Source: Pseudoroseicyclus tamaricis (GTDB taxonomy: Bacteria > Pseudomonadota > Alphaproteobacteria > Rhodobacterales > Rhodobacteraceae). From it: 64,000 nucleotides of DNA. A program made the position numbers and the translations under genes. The notes under the pieces are model-generated. The model had not been told where the DNA came from and did no database searches. It saw only the letters and a list, made by a program, of their open reading frames with translations. The stretch's first letter is position 1, and each line of letters starts with the position of its first letter. Shown here in pieces: positions 54,198 to 62,643 of the stretch. The stretch lies in NCBI RefSeq assembly GCF_012070395.1, contig NZ_JAAFYS010000001.1, positions 40,001 to 104,000 on the forward strand, read 5' to 3'.

Positions 54198-55163
54198 ATG
54201 ACGATATCCGTGACCGCCGAGCGCTTCCGCCTCGCCGAAGTGTTCACCATCTCCCGCGGCAGCCGGACGGAGGCGGAGGTGCTGACCGCCCGCGTCACCC
54301 GGGACGGCGTGCAGGGCGCCGGCGAATGCGTCCCCTACGCCCGCTACGGCGAGACGCTGGAGAGCGTGACGGCGCAGATCGAGGGGCTGGCGGAGGGGAT
54401 GTCGCGCCAGAATCTGCAGGATGCGCTGCCCGCCGGCGCCGCCCGCAACGCGGTGGATTGCGCGCTCTGGGACTGGCAGTCGAAGCGCTCCGGCGCCCCG
54501 GTCTGGCAGCTCGCCGGGCTGGCGAAGCCGCGGCCGCTGACCTCCGCCTACACCCTGTCACTGGACACGCCGGAGAAGATGGAGGCATCGGCCGCGAAGC
54601 ACGGCTCCCGCCCGCTCCTGAAGATCAAGCTCGGCACGCCGGAGGACATGCCCCGGCTGGAGGCGGTGCGCCGCGGCGCCCCGAAGGCCCGCCTGATCGT
54701 CGATGCCAACGAGGGCTGGACGGCGGAGGTCTATGCCGACCTCGCCCCCCACCTCCTCCGCCTCGGGGTGGAGCTGGTGGAGCAGCCGCTGCCGGCGGGT
54801 GAGGACGACATGCTGGGCGAGATCGAGCGCCCGCTGCCCGTCTGCGCCGACGAATCCTGCCACGACCGCGCCTCGCTGCCCGGGCTGGCCGGCAAGTACG
54901 ACGTGGTGAACATCAAGCTCGACAAGACCGGTGGCCTGACGGAGGCGCTGGCGCTCCGCGATGCCGCGCGGGAGGCGGGCTACCGGGTGATGGTCGGCTG
55001 CATGGTCGGCTCCTCCCTCGCCATGGCGCCGGCGGTGCTCGTGGCACAGGGCGCCGAGTGGGTGGATCTCGACGGCCCGCTGCTGCTGGGGGAAGACAGG
55101 GACCCGCCGCTGCGCTTCGAGGGATCGGTCATCCACCCCGCCGAGCCGGCGCTCTGGGGCTAG
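54198..55163 (+). CDS. dgcA: Enolase-superfamily epimerase, probable N-acetyl-D-glutamate racemase DgcA
   Basis: 321 residues of the dipeptide-epimerase branch of the enolase superfamily. Catalytic lysines: the KIK motif K142/K144 and K240 (NIKLDKTGG). Metal ligands: D169 (IVDANEGW), E195 (VEQPLP) and D218 (CADESCHD). Next to DgcN it should racemise N-acetyl-D-glutamate to the L form. If the assignment is wrong it is an L-Ala-D/L-Glu epimerase; context favours DgcA. AGGAGAG lies upstream of the ATG. Confidence 0.82.
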   Translation: MTISVTAERFRLAEVFTISRGSRTEAEVLTARVTRDGVQGAGECVPYARYGETLESVTAQIEGLAEGMSRQNLQDALPAGAARNAVDCALWDWQSKRSGAPVWQLAGLAKPRPLTSAYTLSLDTPEKMEASAAKHGSRPLLKIKLGTPEDMPRLEAVRRGAPKARLIVDANEGWTAEVYADLAPHLLRLGVELVEQPLPAGEDDMLGEIERPLPVCADESCHDRASLPGLAGKYDVVNIKLDKTGGLTEALALRDAAREAGYRVMVGCMVGSSLAMAPAVLVAQGAEWVDLDGPLLLGEDRDPPLRFEGSVIHPAEPALWG

Positions 55164-55209
55164 GCGCGCGCGCCGCTCCAGCCGCGCTCCCGGCCCGAGA
55201 CTGCGGGAC

Positions 55210-55229
55210 CGGGGGGCCAGCCCCCCGGA
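55210..55229 (+). terminator. Hairpin after dgcA
   Basis: CCGGGGGG-CCAG-CCCCCCGG, an 8-bp perfect GC stem with a 4-nt loop about 45 bases after the dgcA stop. GTATTTTT follows 12 bases later as part of the repeat element. Likely transcript end. Confidence 0.6.
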
Positions 55230-55235
55230 GCCCCC

Positions 55236-55260
55236 CGAGGGTATTTTTGGCCAGATGAAG
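55236..55260 (+). repeat. GAGG-TATTTT-GGCCAGATGAA element, forward copy
   Basis: GAGGGTATTTTTGGCCAGAT then GAAG. An inverted partner lies at 55398-55430. The pair brackets about 140 bases between the convergent dgcA and fmt genes. I associate this sequence type with intergenic regions of Rhodobacterales, from memory. Confidence 0.7.
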
Positions 55261-55397
55261 GGGGGGTTAACCCTTCCTTCACCACGATGTCCTACCGTGA
55301 GCCTGCGGTACAGGCTGAGGAGCCGATGACCGCGCCAGGTGAAACCCTGCCCCGGCCGCCGGTTCTCCCGGCCGTCGGGGCAGGGCGAATCCCGGGG

Positions 55398-55430
55398 TTC
55401 ATCTGGCCGAAAATACCTCCGCCGGAGGCA
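55398..55430 (-). repeat. GAGG-TATTTT-GGCCAGATGAA element, inverted copy
   Basis: On the minus strand it reads TGCCTCCGGCGGAGGTATTT, then TCGGCCAGATGAA. It matches the forward copy over GAGGTATTTTnGGCCAGATGAA. It lies 29 bases beyond the fmt stop (minus strand), so each convergent gene ends in one copy, consistent with a transcript-end role. Confidence 0.7.
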
Positions 55431-55458
55431 GCGAAGCTCCCGGCGCGAGAGGCCCGCG

Positions 55459-56394
55459 TCAGGTAAGACGGTCGGGCAGCGCGGTTCCGCGGACAAGCTC
55501 CCCGGCGGACATCGGCCGCTTTCCGGCGCGCTGGGCCTGCAGGATCTCGATCGCCCCGGCGGTGGCGCCGCTGCCGCAGGCGACGCGGAGACCCGGCCCT
55601 TCCCGCAGCAGGGTGCCCGGCGGCGCCGGCGCGCCGGGCGCATCCGCCGGCCGCGCGCGGAGGAGCTTGAGGCGCTCGCCCTCCTCCCCCATCTCCGCCC
55701 ATGCGCCGGGGAAGGGGGAGAGGCCGTTGACGTGGGCGGCGAGCTCCGTCGCGGGGCGACGCCAGTCGATGCGGGCCTCGTCCTTGAGGATCTTGGCGGC
55801 ATAGGTGACGCCCTCCTCAGGCTGCGGCTCCGGCACCAGCTCGGGCAGGCGGGCGAGGGCCTTCACCGCCGCCTCGGCGCCGAGGGCGGAGAGGCGGTCA
55901 TGGAGCTCGCCTGTGGTCTCCTCCGGGCCGATGGGCGTTGCGCGGCGCAGCAGGACGGGGCCGGTGTCGAGCCCGGCCTCCATCGCCATGATGCAAATGC
56001 CCGTCTCCGCATCGCCCGCCATGATCGCCCGGTGGATGGGGGCGGCGCCGCGCCAGCGGGGCAGGAGCGAGGCGTGGATGTTGAGGCACCCCTGCACAGG
56101 GGCGTCCAGCACCGGCTGCGGCAGGATGAGGCCGTAGGCCACCACCACCGCCACCTCGGCGCCGAGCGCGGCGAATTCCTCCTGCTCCTCGGCGCCCTTG
56201 AGGCTCGCCGGGTGGCGGACGGGCAGGCCCAGCTTCTCCGCCGCTTCCTGCACCGGCGAGGGGCGGGGCTTCTTGCCGCGGCCCGCGGGGCGGGGCGGCT
56301 GGGTGTAGACGCAGGCGATCTCGTGCCCCGCCGCCACCAGCGCCCGCAGCGGCGGGACGGAGAAGTCGGGCGTGCCCATGAAGATCAGGCGCAT
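55459..56394 (-). CDS. fmt: Methionyl-tRNA formyltransferase
   Basis: 311 residues, the standard length. N-terminal formyltransferase domain: [17 protein letters not shown], the catalytic [20 protein letters not shown] (Asn and His), and the aspartate in [12 protein letters not shown]. The C-terminal OB-fold domain starts near 205. It formylates Met-tRNA-fMet with 10-formyl-tetrahydrofolate. It is downstream of two deformylase-family genes on the same strand, the classic def-fmt linkage. Confidence 0.96.
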   Translation of the reverse strand: MRLIFMGTPDFSVPPLRALVAAGHEIACVYTQPPRPAGRGKKPRPSPVQEAAEKLGLPVRHPASLKGAEEQEEFAALGAEVAVVVAYGLILPQPVLDAPVQGCLNIHASLLPRWRGAAPIHRAIMAGDAETGICIMAMEAGLDTGPVLLRRATPIGPEETTGELHDRLSALGAEAAVKALARLPELVPEPQPEEGVTYAAKILKDEARIDWRRPATELAAHVNGLSPFPGAWAEMGEEGERLKLLRARPADAPGAPAPPGTLLREGPGLRVACGSGATAGAIEILQAQRAGKRPMSAGELVRGTALPDRLT

Positions 56395-56467
56395 CGGGGC
56401 GCTCCTTCCGGCCGGGCCGGTGACCCGCGCGACGGCCCGGCAGGGCCGGCAAGCGTCGACCGGGCCA

Positions 56468-56959
56468 TCAGCCCGCCGCCTTGCGCGCCCGGCGCAGGAA
56501 CATGTCGCGCTTCACACGGCTGAGGTTGTCGAAGAACATCCGCCCCTCCAGGTGATCCACCTGGTGCTGGGCGGAGATGGCCCAGAGCCCGACGAGATCG
56601 CGCTCCTCCATCTCGCCCGCCGCGTTGAGGTACCGCATCGTCACGGCGCGGGGCCGGCGGATGACGGCGGAGCGGCCGGGCAGGTTGGGCGAGGCCTCCT
56701 CGTGCTCCATCAGCTTGACGGAGGCGTGCAGCACCTCTGGGTTCGCCATGCGGATCGCCTGCCCCCGCGCGTCGGAGGCATCGACGACCGCGAGGCGCAG
56801 CGGCACGCCGATCTGCGGGGCGGCGAGGCCGACGCCCGGCATGGCATCCATCGCCGCGATCATCTCCTCCCAGAGGGCGCGCACCTCGTCCGTCACCGCC
56901 TCCACCGGGGCGGCCTTCGTGCGCAGCATCGGGTGCGGCCAGCGCAGGAATTCCCTCAT
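56468..56959 (-). CDS. Degenerate peptide deformylase paralogue (probably non-catalytic)
   Basis: 163 residues with the deformylase fold: motif 1 is intact (GVGLAAPQ, 42-49). The other catalytic motifs are altered. The EGCLS motif with the metal-binding cysteine is EASPN (88-92), and HExxH is HQVDH (H132, Q133, H136), so both the cysteine ligand and the catalytic glutamate are missing. It is therefore unlikely to deformylate by the usual mechanism. The frame is intact and well composed, so it is not a decaying pseudogene. It sits between the active def and fmt, 40 and 73 bp away. Confidence 0.85.
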   Translation of the reverse strand: MREFLRWPHPMLRTKAAPVEAVTDEVRALWEEMIAAMDAMPGVGLAAPQIGVPLRLAVVDASDARGQAIRMANPEVLHASVKLMEHEEASPNLPGRSAVIRRPRAVTMRYLNAAGEMEERDLVGLWAISAQHQVDHLEGRMFFDNLSRVKRDMFLRRARKAAG

Positions 56960-56999
56960 GCGCCCTCCGGCCGGCGGGGCAACTGGCGGAGCGCCCGGC

Positions 57000-57518
57000 T
57001 CACGCCCGCGCCCGCTCGCGCTTCAGCTTCTGCATCTTGCGGGTGATGATCTGCCGCTTCATCGGGCTGAGGTAGTCGATGAAGAGCTTGCCGTTCAGGT
57101 GGTCGATCTCGTGCTGCACGCAGGTGGCCCAGAGATCCGCGAAGTGCTCCTCGTGCACCTTGCCGTCGAGCCCCGTCCAGCGCACGTCGACCTCGGCGGG
57201 GCGCGTCACCTCGGCATATTGCTCGGGGATCGAGAGGCAGCCCTCCTCGAAGGCGCTGAGATCGTCCGAGGCGCCGATGACCTCGGGGTTGATCAGCACC
57301 ATCGGGCGGGCCGGCGTCTCCTCGTCCTTGACGCAATCCATCACCAGCAGCCGCGTCATCACGCCGACCTGCGGGGCGGCGAGGCCGATGCCGGGGGCGT
57401 CGTACATCGTCTCCAGCATGTCGTCGGCGAGGCGGCGCAGCTCGTCCGTCACCTCGGCGACGGGCTCGGTGCGGGTCTTCAGCCGCGGGTCGGGATGGAT
57501 GAGGATCGGCAAAATCAT
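57000..57518 (-). CDS. def: Peptide deformylase
   Basis: 172 residues with all three catalytic motifs: GIGLAAPQ (43-50), EGCLSIP (92-98, metal ligand C94) and QHEIDH (135-140; H136, E137, H140). It removes the N-formyl group from new proteins using Fe2+ or Zn2+. It is the first gene of the def-def-like-fmt run and is divergent from the C-S lyase gene. Confidence 0.96.
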   Translation of the reverse strand: MILPILIHPDPRLKTRTEPVAEVTDELRRLADDMLETMYDAPGIGLAAPQVGVMTRLLVMDCVKDEETPARPMVLINPEVIGASDDLSAFEEGCLSIPEQYAEVTRPAEVDVRWTGLDGKVHEEHFADLWATCVQHEIDHLNGKLFIDYLSPMKRQIITRKMQKLKRERARA

Positions 57519-57604
57519 GGCCGCTCATCTAGGGCGAAGGGGCCCCGCTTGCAACTGCCGGCCCCGGGGGTAGGCTCCGCGCCGAACACCCCCCTGGAGG
57601 CCCC

Positions 57605-58771
57605 ATGAGTTTCGACGAGATCATCGACCGCCGCGGCGCGCACACCGTCAAGTGGGACGGGATGGAGGGCTTTTGCGGCGTCTCCCCGCAGGAGGGCCTG
57701 CCGATGTGGGTGGCGGACATGGAGTTCCGCCCCCCGCAGGTGGCGCTGGATGCGGTGCAGCGGATGATCGAGCTCGGCTCCTTCGGCTATTTCGGCGACG
57801 ACCGCGCCTACCGCGAGGCGGTGCGCTGGTGGGCCGAGGCGCGGCACGGGGTGTCGATCGACCCCGCGCACATCTTCACGACCAACGGGCTGGTCAACGC
57901 CATCGCGGTGATCCTCGAGGCGTTCACCGCGCCGGGCGACGGCGTCGTCGTCTTCTCGCCCGTCTACCACGCCTTCGGCCGCGTCGTGCGCACCGCCGGG
58001 CGGGAGCTGATCGAGTGCGAGATGGCGGTGGACGAGGCCGGGCTCTACCGGATGGATCTGGAGAGCTACGACATCCCCGACCATGCCAAGGTGCTGATCC
58101 TTTGCACGCCCCACAACCCCGCCGGCCGCGTCTGGAGCCGGGCGGAGCTGGAGGAGGTGGCGGCCTTCGCCAAGCGCCACGACCTGCTGCTCGTCTCCGA
58201 TGAAATCCACCAGGACATCGTGCTGCCGGGCCACCGCCACATCCCCACGGCGCTGATCGAGGGGGTGGAGGATCGGCTCATCACCCTCTCCGCCGCGTCG
58301 AAGACCTTCAACATCGCCGGCGCCCATACCGGGCAGGTGATCATCGCCGATGCGGGGCTGCGGGAGCGGTTCGCGGCGCGGATGGCGGGGCTGGGCGTGT
58401 CGCCCAATGCCATCGGCATGCACATGACGACCGCCGCCTACTCCCCCGCCGGGGCCGAGTGGGTGGACGAGATGTGCGAATATCTCGCCGGGAACCTCGA
58501 GGTTTTCGCAGACGGCATTGCGGCCATCCCGGGCCTCACCCTCATGCCGCAGGAGGGGACCTACCTCTCCTGGGTCAGCTTCGAGGGGACGGGCATGAGC
58601 CTCGACGAGGTGCTGGAGCGCATCCAGGGCAAGGCACGCATCGCGCCGAGCCCCGGCCCCTCCTTCGGGACGGGCGGGGACCATTGGCTGCGCTTCAACA
58701 TCGCCATGCCGCGCCCGCAGATCGAGGAGGCGGTGCGCCGCCTGCAGGAGGCGTTCGCCGACCTGCAGTGA
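57605..58771 (+). CDS. MalY/PatB-type C-S lyase (cystathionine beta-lyase-like)
   Basis: 388 residues, PLP fold type I aminotransferase. The PLP lysine is K233 (SAASKTFNIAG), and NPAGRVWS, VSDEIHQDIV and WVADMEF are typical of PatB. It probably cleaves cystathionine or other cysteine S-conjugates to a thiol, pyruvate and ammonia. A regulatory role as in E. coli MalY cannot be judged. Monocistronic in appearance. The start at 57605 is just downstream of a GGAGG site. Confidence 0.9.
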   Translation: MSFDEIIDRRGAHTVKWDGMEGFCGVSPQEGLPMWVADMEFRPPQVALDAVQRMIELGSFGYFGDDRAYREAVRWWAEARHGVSIDPAHIFTTNGLVNAIAVILEAFTAPGDGVVVFSPVYHAFGRVVRTAGRELIECEMAVDEAGLYRMDLESYDIPDHAKVLILCTPHNPAGRVWSRAELEEVAAFAKRHDLLLVSDEIHQDIVLPGHRHIPTALIEGVEDRLITLSAASKTFNIAGAHTGQVIIADAGLRERFAARMAGLGVSPNAIGMHMTTAAYSPAGAEWVDEMCEYLAGNLEVFADGIAAIPGLTLMPQEGTYLSWVSFEGTGMSLDEVLERIQGKARIAPSPGPSFGTGGDHWLRFNIAMPRPQIEEAVRRLQEAFADLQ

Positions 58772-58805
58772 GGCGCGCCGCCAGGGGCGCCTCCGGCGAG
58801 GCGCC

Positions 58806-59153
58806 TCAGCTGCGGGTCAGCAGTCCGGCGGGGACGAAATCATCCTGTGCGAAGTCGAGCGCCGGCCGGTCGGAGACGGGGGTCGCGCGCTTGAACTCGT
58901 AGACCCGCTCCTCGCCCTCCTGCTCGGAGGAGACGACGAGGCAGGAATAGAGATGCCGCGGGCCATCGTAGATATCGATGAAGCCGCGCAGCGGCGGGGC
59001 GGTGGCTTCGAGCGCGAAGCCGCTCTCCCACAGCCGCAGGACGCGGTGAACATCGTCCCCGTCATGAACGCAAAGACGCTTCGATTTGCGAAGCATGGCC
59101 TTGTGCGCCTCTTCGAGCCCCTTGCGCACGGCCTCCGGCAGAAAATCCGACAT
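58806..59153 (-). CDS. Conserved hypothetical protein
   Basis: 115 residues, cytoplasmic. The N-terminal helix (SDFLPEAVRKGLEEAHKAMLRKSKRL) is followed by a beta-rich part with VLRLWESGFALEATAPPLRGFIDIYDGPRHLYSCLVV. No known catalytic motif. ATG 59153 has GGGAGG five bases upstream; the longer frame to 59231 is not needed. Convergent with the C-S lyase gene. Confidence 0.72.
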   Translation of the reverse strand: MSDFLPEAVRKGLEEAHKAMLRKSKRLCVHDGDDVHRVLRLWESGFALEATAPPLRGFIDIYDGPRHLYSCLVVSSEQEGEERVYEFKRATPVSDRPALDFAQDDFVPAGLLTRS

Positions 59154-59239
59154 GTCGCCCTCCCCCTGAGTTGGCGAGTCCTTTGCCACCTCAATAGCAG
59201 AAAGCATGTTGGTTAAGAAAACGTTCCTCAAACCGCCTG

Positions 59240-60019
59240 CTATTCAGGCGATTCCGCCCCCGCCCTGGCGCGCGGGCGCAACAGGTGGGGCCGCGCGGCG
59301 TCATAAAGGGCCGAATCGGGGAACCCTTGCGTGGGGGCGAGCGCGGGGCCGACGAAGATGAGCGCCGTGCGCGTGATCTTCGCCTCGCGCACCTTCGGCT
59401 GGATGTCGGCCAGCGTGCCACGGATGATCTGCTCGTCCGGCCAGGAGGCGCGGTAGACGACGGCGACCGGGCACTCCTCGCCGTAGAAGGGCGCGAGCCG
59501 CCGCGAGATATCCCGCAGCGCCCGGATGCCGAGGTGGATGGCCAGCGTCGTGCCGGTGGCGGCGAAGCCTTCCAGCGTCTCTCCAGACGGCATGGCAGTG
59601 GACTTCATCGACATGCGGGTGAGCACGAGGGACTGCGCCACCTCGGGGATCGTCAGCTCCTGCCCCAGCGCGGCGGCCGCGGCGGCCCAGGCGGGGACGC
59701 CGGGGGTGATGGCATAGGGGATCGAATCACGCTTGAGCAGGCGGATCTGCTCGGCAATCGCGCCGTAGAGCGAGGGGTCTCCCGAATGGACGCGGGCGAC
59801 ATCCTCGCCGCGCGCATGGGCCTCGGCGATCAGGGCGTGCGTCTCCTCCAGCGTCAGCGGCGCCGTGTCGATCGGCGTGCCGGGGGCGCGGGCGACGACC
59901 TCCGCCGGGACCAGCGAGCCTGCATAGAGGCAGACGGGGCAGCTCTCGATCAGCCGCGCCGCCTTGAGGGTGAGCAGGTCGGGGTCGCCCGGCCCGGCGC
60001 CGATGAAGTGGACGGTCAT
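59240..60019 (-). CDS. cobM: Precorrin-4 C11-methyltransferase
   Basis: 259 residues of the SAM-dependent tetrapyrrole methylase fold. The N-terminal VHFIGAGPGDPDLLTLKAARLI, the glycine loop with HSGDPSLYGAIAEQI, and TRMSMKSTAMP with ITPGVPAWAAAA identify CobM/CbiF. It methylates precorrin-4 at C11 to give precorrin-5 in the aerobic B12 route. It overlaps cobJ by 4 bp and is the last cob gene in this run. Confidence 0.94.
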   Translation of the reverse strand: MTVHFIGAGPGDPDLLTLKAARLIESCPVCLYAGSLVPAEVVARAPGTPIDTAPLTLEETHALIAEAHARGEDVARVHSGDPSLYGAIAEQIRLLKRDSIPYAITPGVPAWAAAAAALGQELTIPEVAQSLVLTRMSMKSTAMPSGETLEGFAATGTTLAIHLGIRALRDISRRLAPFYGEECPVAVVYRASWPDEQIIRGTLADIQPKVREAKITRTALIFVGPALAPTQGFPDSALYDAARPHLLRPRARAGAESPE

Positions 60020-61806
60020 TCGGCGGCCCTCGCGATCAGGTGTTTCTCGTAGCCTCGCGGCGTGAAGATGCGCGGGCCGTCGCCTGTCTGCACCAGCCGG
60101 GAGGCGGAGGAGCCGATGAGCACCGTGGTCAGCATGTCCACCTCGTCGACCTCCAGTTCATCGAGGCGGCGGTGGCGCAGCGTCTCCTCCGGCCGTCCGA
60201 GGCTGCTCGCGAGGAGCACCGGCGTGTCGGCGGGCCGGTGGGCGAGGAGGATCTCCCGCGCCTCGGCGAGGAGGGTGCGGCGGGTCTTCGAGACGGGGTT
60301 GTAGAAGGCGATCACGAAGTCCCCCTCCGCCGCCGCCTTGAGCCGGCCACGGATGGCCTCCCGCGGGGTCAGCAGGTCGGAGAGGGAGATGGCGCAGAAG
60401 TCATGGCCCAAGAGCGCCCCGGCCCGGGCGGAGGCCGCCTGCATCGCGGTGATCCCGGGGGCGGAGACGACAGCGGCGCGGCGGGCGGCATCGGAGACCC
60501 CTCCGGGCCCGTCGCCGCGCGCGATCAGTTCCCAGACCAGCGCGCCCATGGCGTAGATGCCCGAATCGCCGGAGCAGACGAGCGCGACATTGCGGCCCTC
60601 CCCGGCCCGCTCCAGCGCATGACGGCAGCGATCCTCCTCCCCGCCGAGCGGGAAGTCTGCACGCGGCTTGCCATGGGCGAGGGGGCCGAGGAGGTCGATA
60701 TAGAGCGAGTAGCCCACCAGCTCCTCCGCCTCGGCGACCAGTCGGGAGGCCTCCGGTGTGCGCCACGCGGGCTGGCCGGGGCCGATGCCGATGAGGGAGA
60801 CCTGCCCCCGGGCGCGGCCGGGGAGGGCGGTGAGCGGCGCCGGCGCGAGGCCGAGCGCGACGGTGGCATTGGCGCTCTTGCGCTTGGGCAGGAGCAGCTG
60901 GCCCTCCGCCCCGACGGAGGCGAGTGCGGCGTTCTCGGAGACGCCATGCGTGCCGACCTCGGCGAAGACGACGTCGGAGGGCGTGGCGGCGCGGGGGCTC
61001 TCGGCCTCCAGCGCGGAGGCGTCGAAAAGGCGCAGCGGGGCGCCGAGATGGGCGGCAAGCGCATGCATGGCGGGCTCGTCGGCCTTTAGATCCAGCGTGG
61101 CGATGGCGGCGACGGCGCCGGGGGCGATGGTCGCCTCCGCGAGCGCCTCCTCCGCCAGCGCGATCAGCTCCTCCGGCGGGCAGTTTCGCGCGCAGCCGGC
61201 GCCGAGGACGACGCGGGCCGGGTGGAAGGCCAGCGCGCCCTCCGGCGCGGGGGCCAGCCCGGCATGGATGGCGACCTCCGGCCCGGCGGGCAGGGTCGCG
61301 AGCCACGGAGCCCCGCCGGAGATCGTCGCCCCGCCGCCGGCGAGGAGCGCGGCCATCGCGGGCTTGGCCGCCTCGGGGTTGGCGAGCCGCCAGCCTTCGG
61401 GCGGGGCGTCCAGCGACAGCCCCAGCCGCACGTCGCCCGCCGTCGTCAGGGCCGGCGCGATGCCGAAGGCTTCGGCGATGCGCCGCGCCAGATCATTGGC
61501 GCCATGGTGGCCGCCGAGGAGCGGCGTGACGGAGGAGCCATCCTCCGCCACCGCCAGCACCGGCGGCTCAGCGCGCTTGTCCGCCAGGAGGGGCGCGACG
61601 GCGCGGATCAGGATGCCGGCGGCGCAGAGGCCGACGATGGGGCGCCCGGCGGCGAAGAGGGAGCGGACATGCTCGGGAACGTCGGTGACGGCGACGTCCC
61701 CCGTGGCGCGGCCGGCGAGGGCATGGACCTCGCCGTCCAGCGCCTCCGCCAGCTGGCGGGCGAGGGGGGTATCGGTGAGGGCGAGGATGGCGGGGGTCAG
61801 AGCCAA
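60016..61806 (-). CDS. cobJ: CbiG-CobJ fusion: cobalamin biosynthesis protein / precorrin-3B C17-methyltransferase
   Basis: 596 residues, about twice the length of a stand-alone CobJ. The N-terminal part (about 1-325) is CbiG-like: an N-terminal domain with VGLCAAGILIRAVAPLL and GGHHGANDLARRIA, and a CobE/CbiG C-terminal domain with LGAGCARNCPPEELIALAEEAL and EVGTHGVSENAAL. The C-terminal part (about 335-590) is the methylase: VSLIGIGPGQPAWRT, CSGDSGIYAMGALVWE, APGITAMQAA and ISLSDLLTPREAI. It makes precorrin-4. In the aerobic pathway the CbiG part may act like CobE. Overlaps: cobM by 4 bp and cobI by 10 bp. Confidence 0.93.
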   Translation of the reverse strand: MALTPAILALTDTPLARQLAEALDGEVHALAGRATGDVAVTDVPEHVRSLFAAGRPIVGLCAAGILIRAVAPLLADKRAEPPVLAVAEDGSSVTPLLGGHHGANDLARRIAEAFGIAPALTTAGDVRLGLSLDAPPEGWRLANPEAAKPAMAALLAGGGATISGGAPWLATLPAGPEVAIHAGLAPAPEGALAFHPARVVLGAGCARNCPPEELIALAEEALAEATIAPGAVAAIATLDLKADEPAMHALAAHLGAPLRLFDASALEAESPRAATPSDVVFAEVGTHGVSENAALASVGAEGQLLLPKRKSANATVALGLAPAPLTALPGRARGQVSLIGIGPGQPAWRTPEASRLVAEAEELVGYSLYIDLLGPLAHGKPRADFPLGGEEDRCRHALERAGEGRNVALVCSGDSGIYAMGALVWELIARGDGPGGVSDAARRAAVVSAPGITAMQAASARAGALLGHDFCAISLSDLLTPREAIRGRLKAAAEGDFVIAFYNPVSKTRRTLLAEAREILLAHRPADTPVLLASSLGRPEETLRHRRLDELEVDEVDMLTTVLIGSSASRLVQTGDGPRIFTPRGYEKHLIARAAE

Positions 61807-62495
61807 GGGTCCCGGCCTTTCGTGATGAGAAGAAGGGAGAAATAGGCGGCGCCGTCCGGCGCCTCGGCGAGCGGGCAGAGCACCTGCCGGTCCATCGAGA
61901 CATGCTGCGCGAAGGTGGTCCGCTCCGTCAGGCCGAGCCGCTCGACCACCCGCCGCAGCTTCGGCAGGTGGCGGCCGAGCTTGAGGATGGCGGCGGCATC
62001 CGCCGCCGCGATCCGCGCCGCCAGCTCGTCCTCCGGCAGCCCGGCGGACATCACCTCCAGCCGCTCGTCGCGCGCCACCAGCGGCAGGCGGGCGGCAGCG
62101 GTGGCGGCGGAGAGGGAGGTGATGCCGGGCACCACCTCGATCGGGTGCTCCTTCAGCCGCGCGGCGAGGTACATGAAGGAGCCGTAGAACAGCGGATCGC
62201 CCTCGCAGAGGAGCGCGACATCCTCCCCGGCCGCGAGCGCCGCCCCGATCTCCGCCGCACCCTTGTCATAGGCCGCCTGCGCCGGCTCGCGGGCCGGGCG
62301 CATGGGCACCTCTATCCGGATCTCGCGCGCGCCGGCGGGGATGACCTCCGCCGCGATGCCGCGGGCGAGGCTCTCGCCGCCCTCGGGCGCGGGGTAGGCG
62401 ACGACGCCTGCCTGCCCGATCAGCCGGGCGGCGCGCAGGGTCAGCAGGTCCGGCGCGCCGGGGCCGAGGCCGATGCCGTAGAGAATGCCGGTCAT
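61797..62495 (-). CDS. cobI: Precorrin-2 C20-methyltransferase
   Basis: 232 residues. GILYGIGLGPGAPDLLTLRAARLI, LCEGDPLFYGSFMYLAARL and VVPGITSLSAATAAARLPL are the CobI signatures of the tetrapyrrole methylase fold. It adds the C20 methyl group to precorrin-2. ATG 62495 gives the standard N-terminus. It overlaps the next gene by 10 bp but is separated from cobL by 148 bp containing a hairpin, so it may start a sub-operon cobI-cobJ-cobM. Confidence 0.94.
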   Translation of the reverse strand: MTGILYGIGLGPGAPDLLTLRAARLIGQAGVVAYPAPEGGESLARGIAAEVIPAGAREIRIEVPMRPAREPAQAAYDKGAAEIGAALAAGEDVALLCEGDPLFYGSFMYLAARLKEHPIEVVPGITSLSAATAAARLPLVARDERLEVMSAGLPEDELAARIAAADAAAILKLGRHLPKLRRVVERLGLTERTTFAQHVSMDRQVLCPLAEAPDGAAYFSLLLITKGRDPWL

Positions 62496-62547
62496 CGCGG
62501 GAGCCCTTGCGTGGAGGGGGGCGCTGCCCCCCGCCTGCGGCCCCCCC

Positions 62548-62609
62548 GGGATATTTCCGGAAAAGCGAGAGACAGGGCGCTCCTGCCCTCGCTTTTCTCC
62601 AAATATCCC
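62548..62609. repeat. Long imperfect inverted repeat between cobL and cobI
   Basis: GGGATATTTCCGGAAAAGCG/AG (62548-62569) and CTCGCTTTTCTCCAAATATC/CC (62588-62609) pair at 19 of 22 positions around an 18-nt loop. CCCCGCCGGAGGCA follows, the same border as in the 55.4-kb element, but the inner tail (GGAAAAGCGAG) differs from GGCCAGATGAA. It is therefore a second variant of the same family of elements. On the minus strand it lies between the cobL stop and the cobI start. Confidence 0.65.
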
Positions 62610-62643
62610 CGCCGGAGGCATCCGGCATCTGCCCCAAGCGCAG

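Noticed and set aside
56468-56959. Calling the degenerate deformylase a pseudogene
   Set aside because: The frame is complete, the composition is normal and spacing in the operon is regular; substitutions are confined to catalytic positions.
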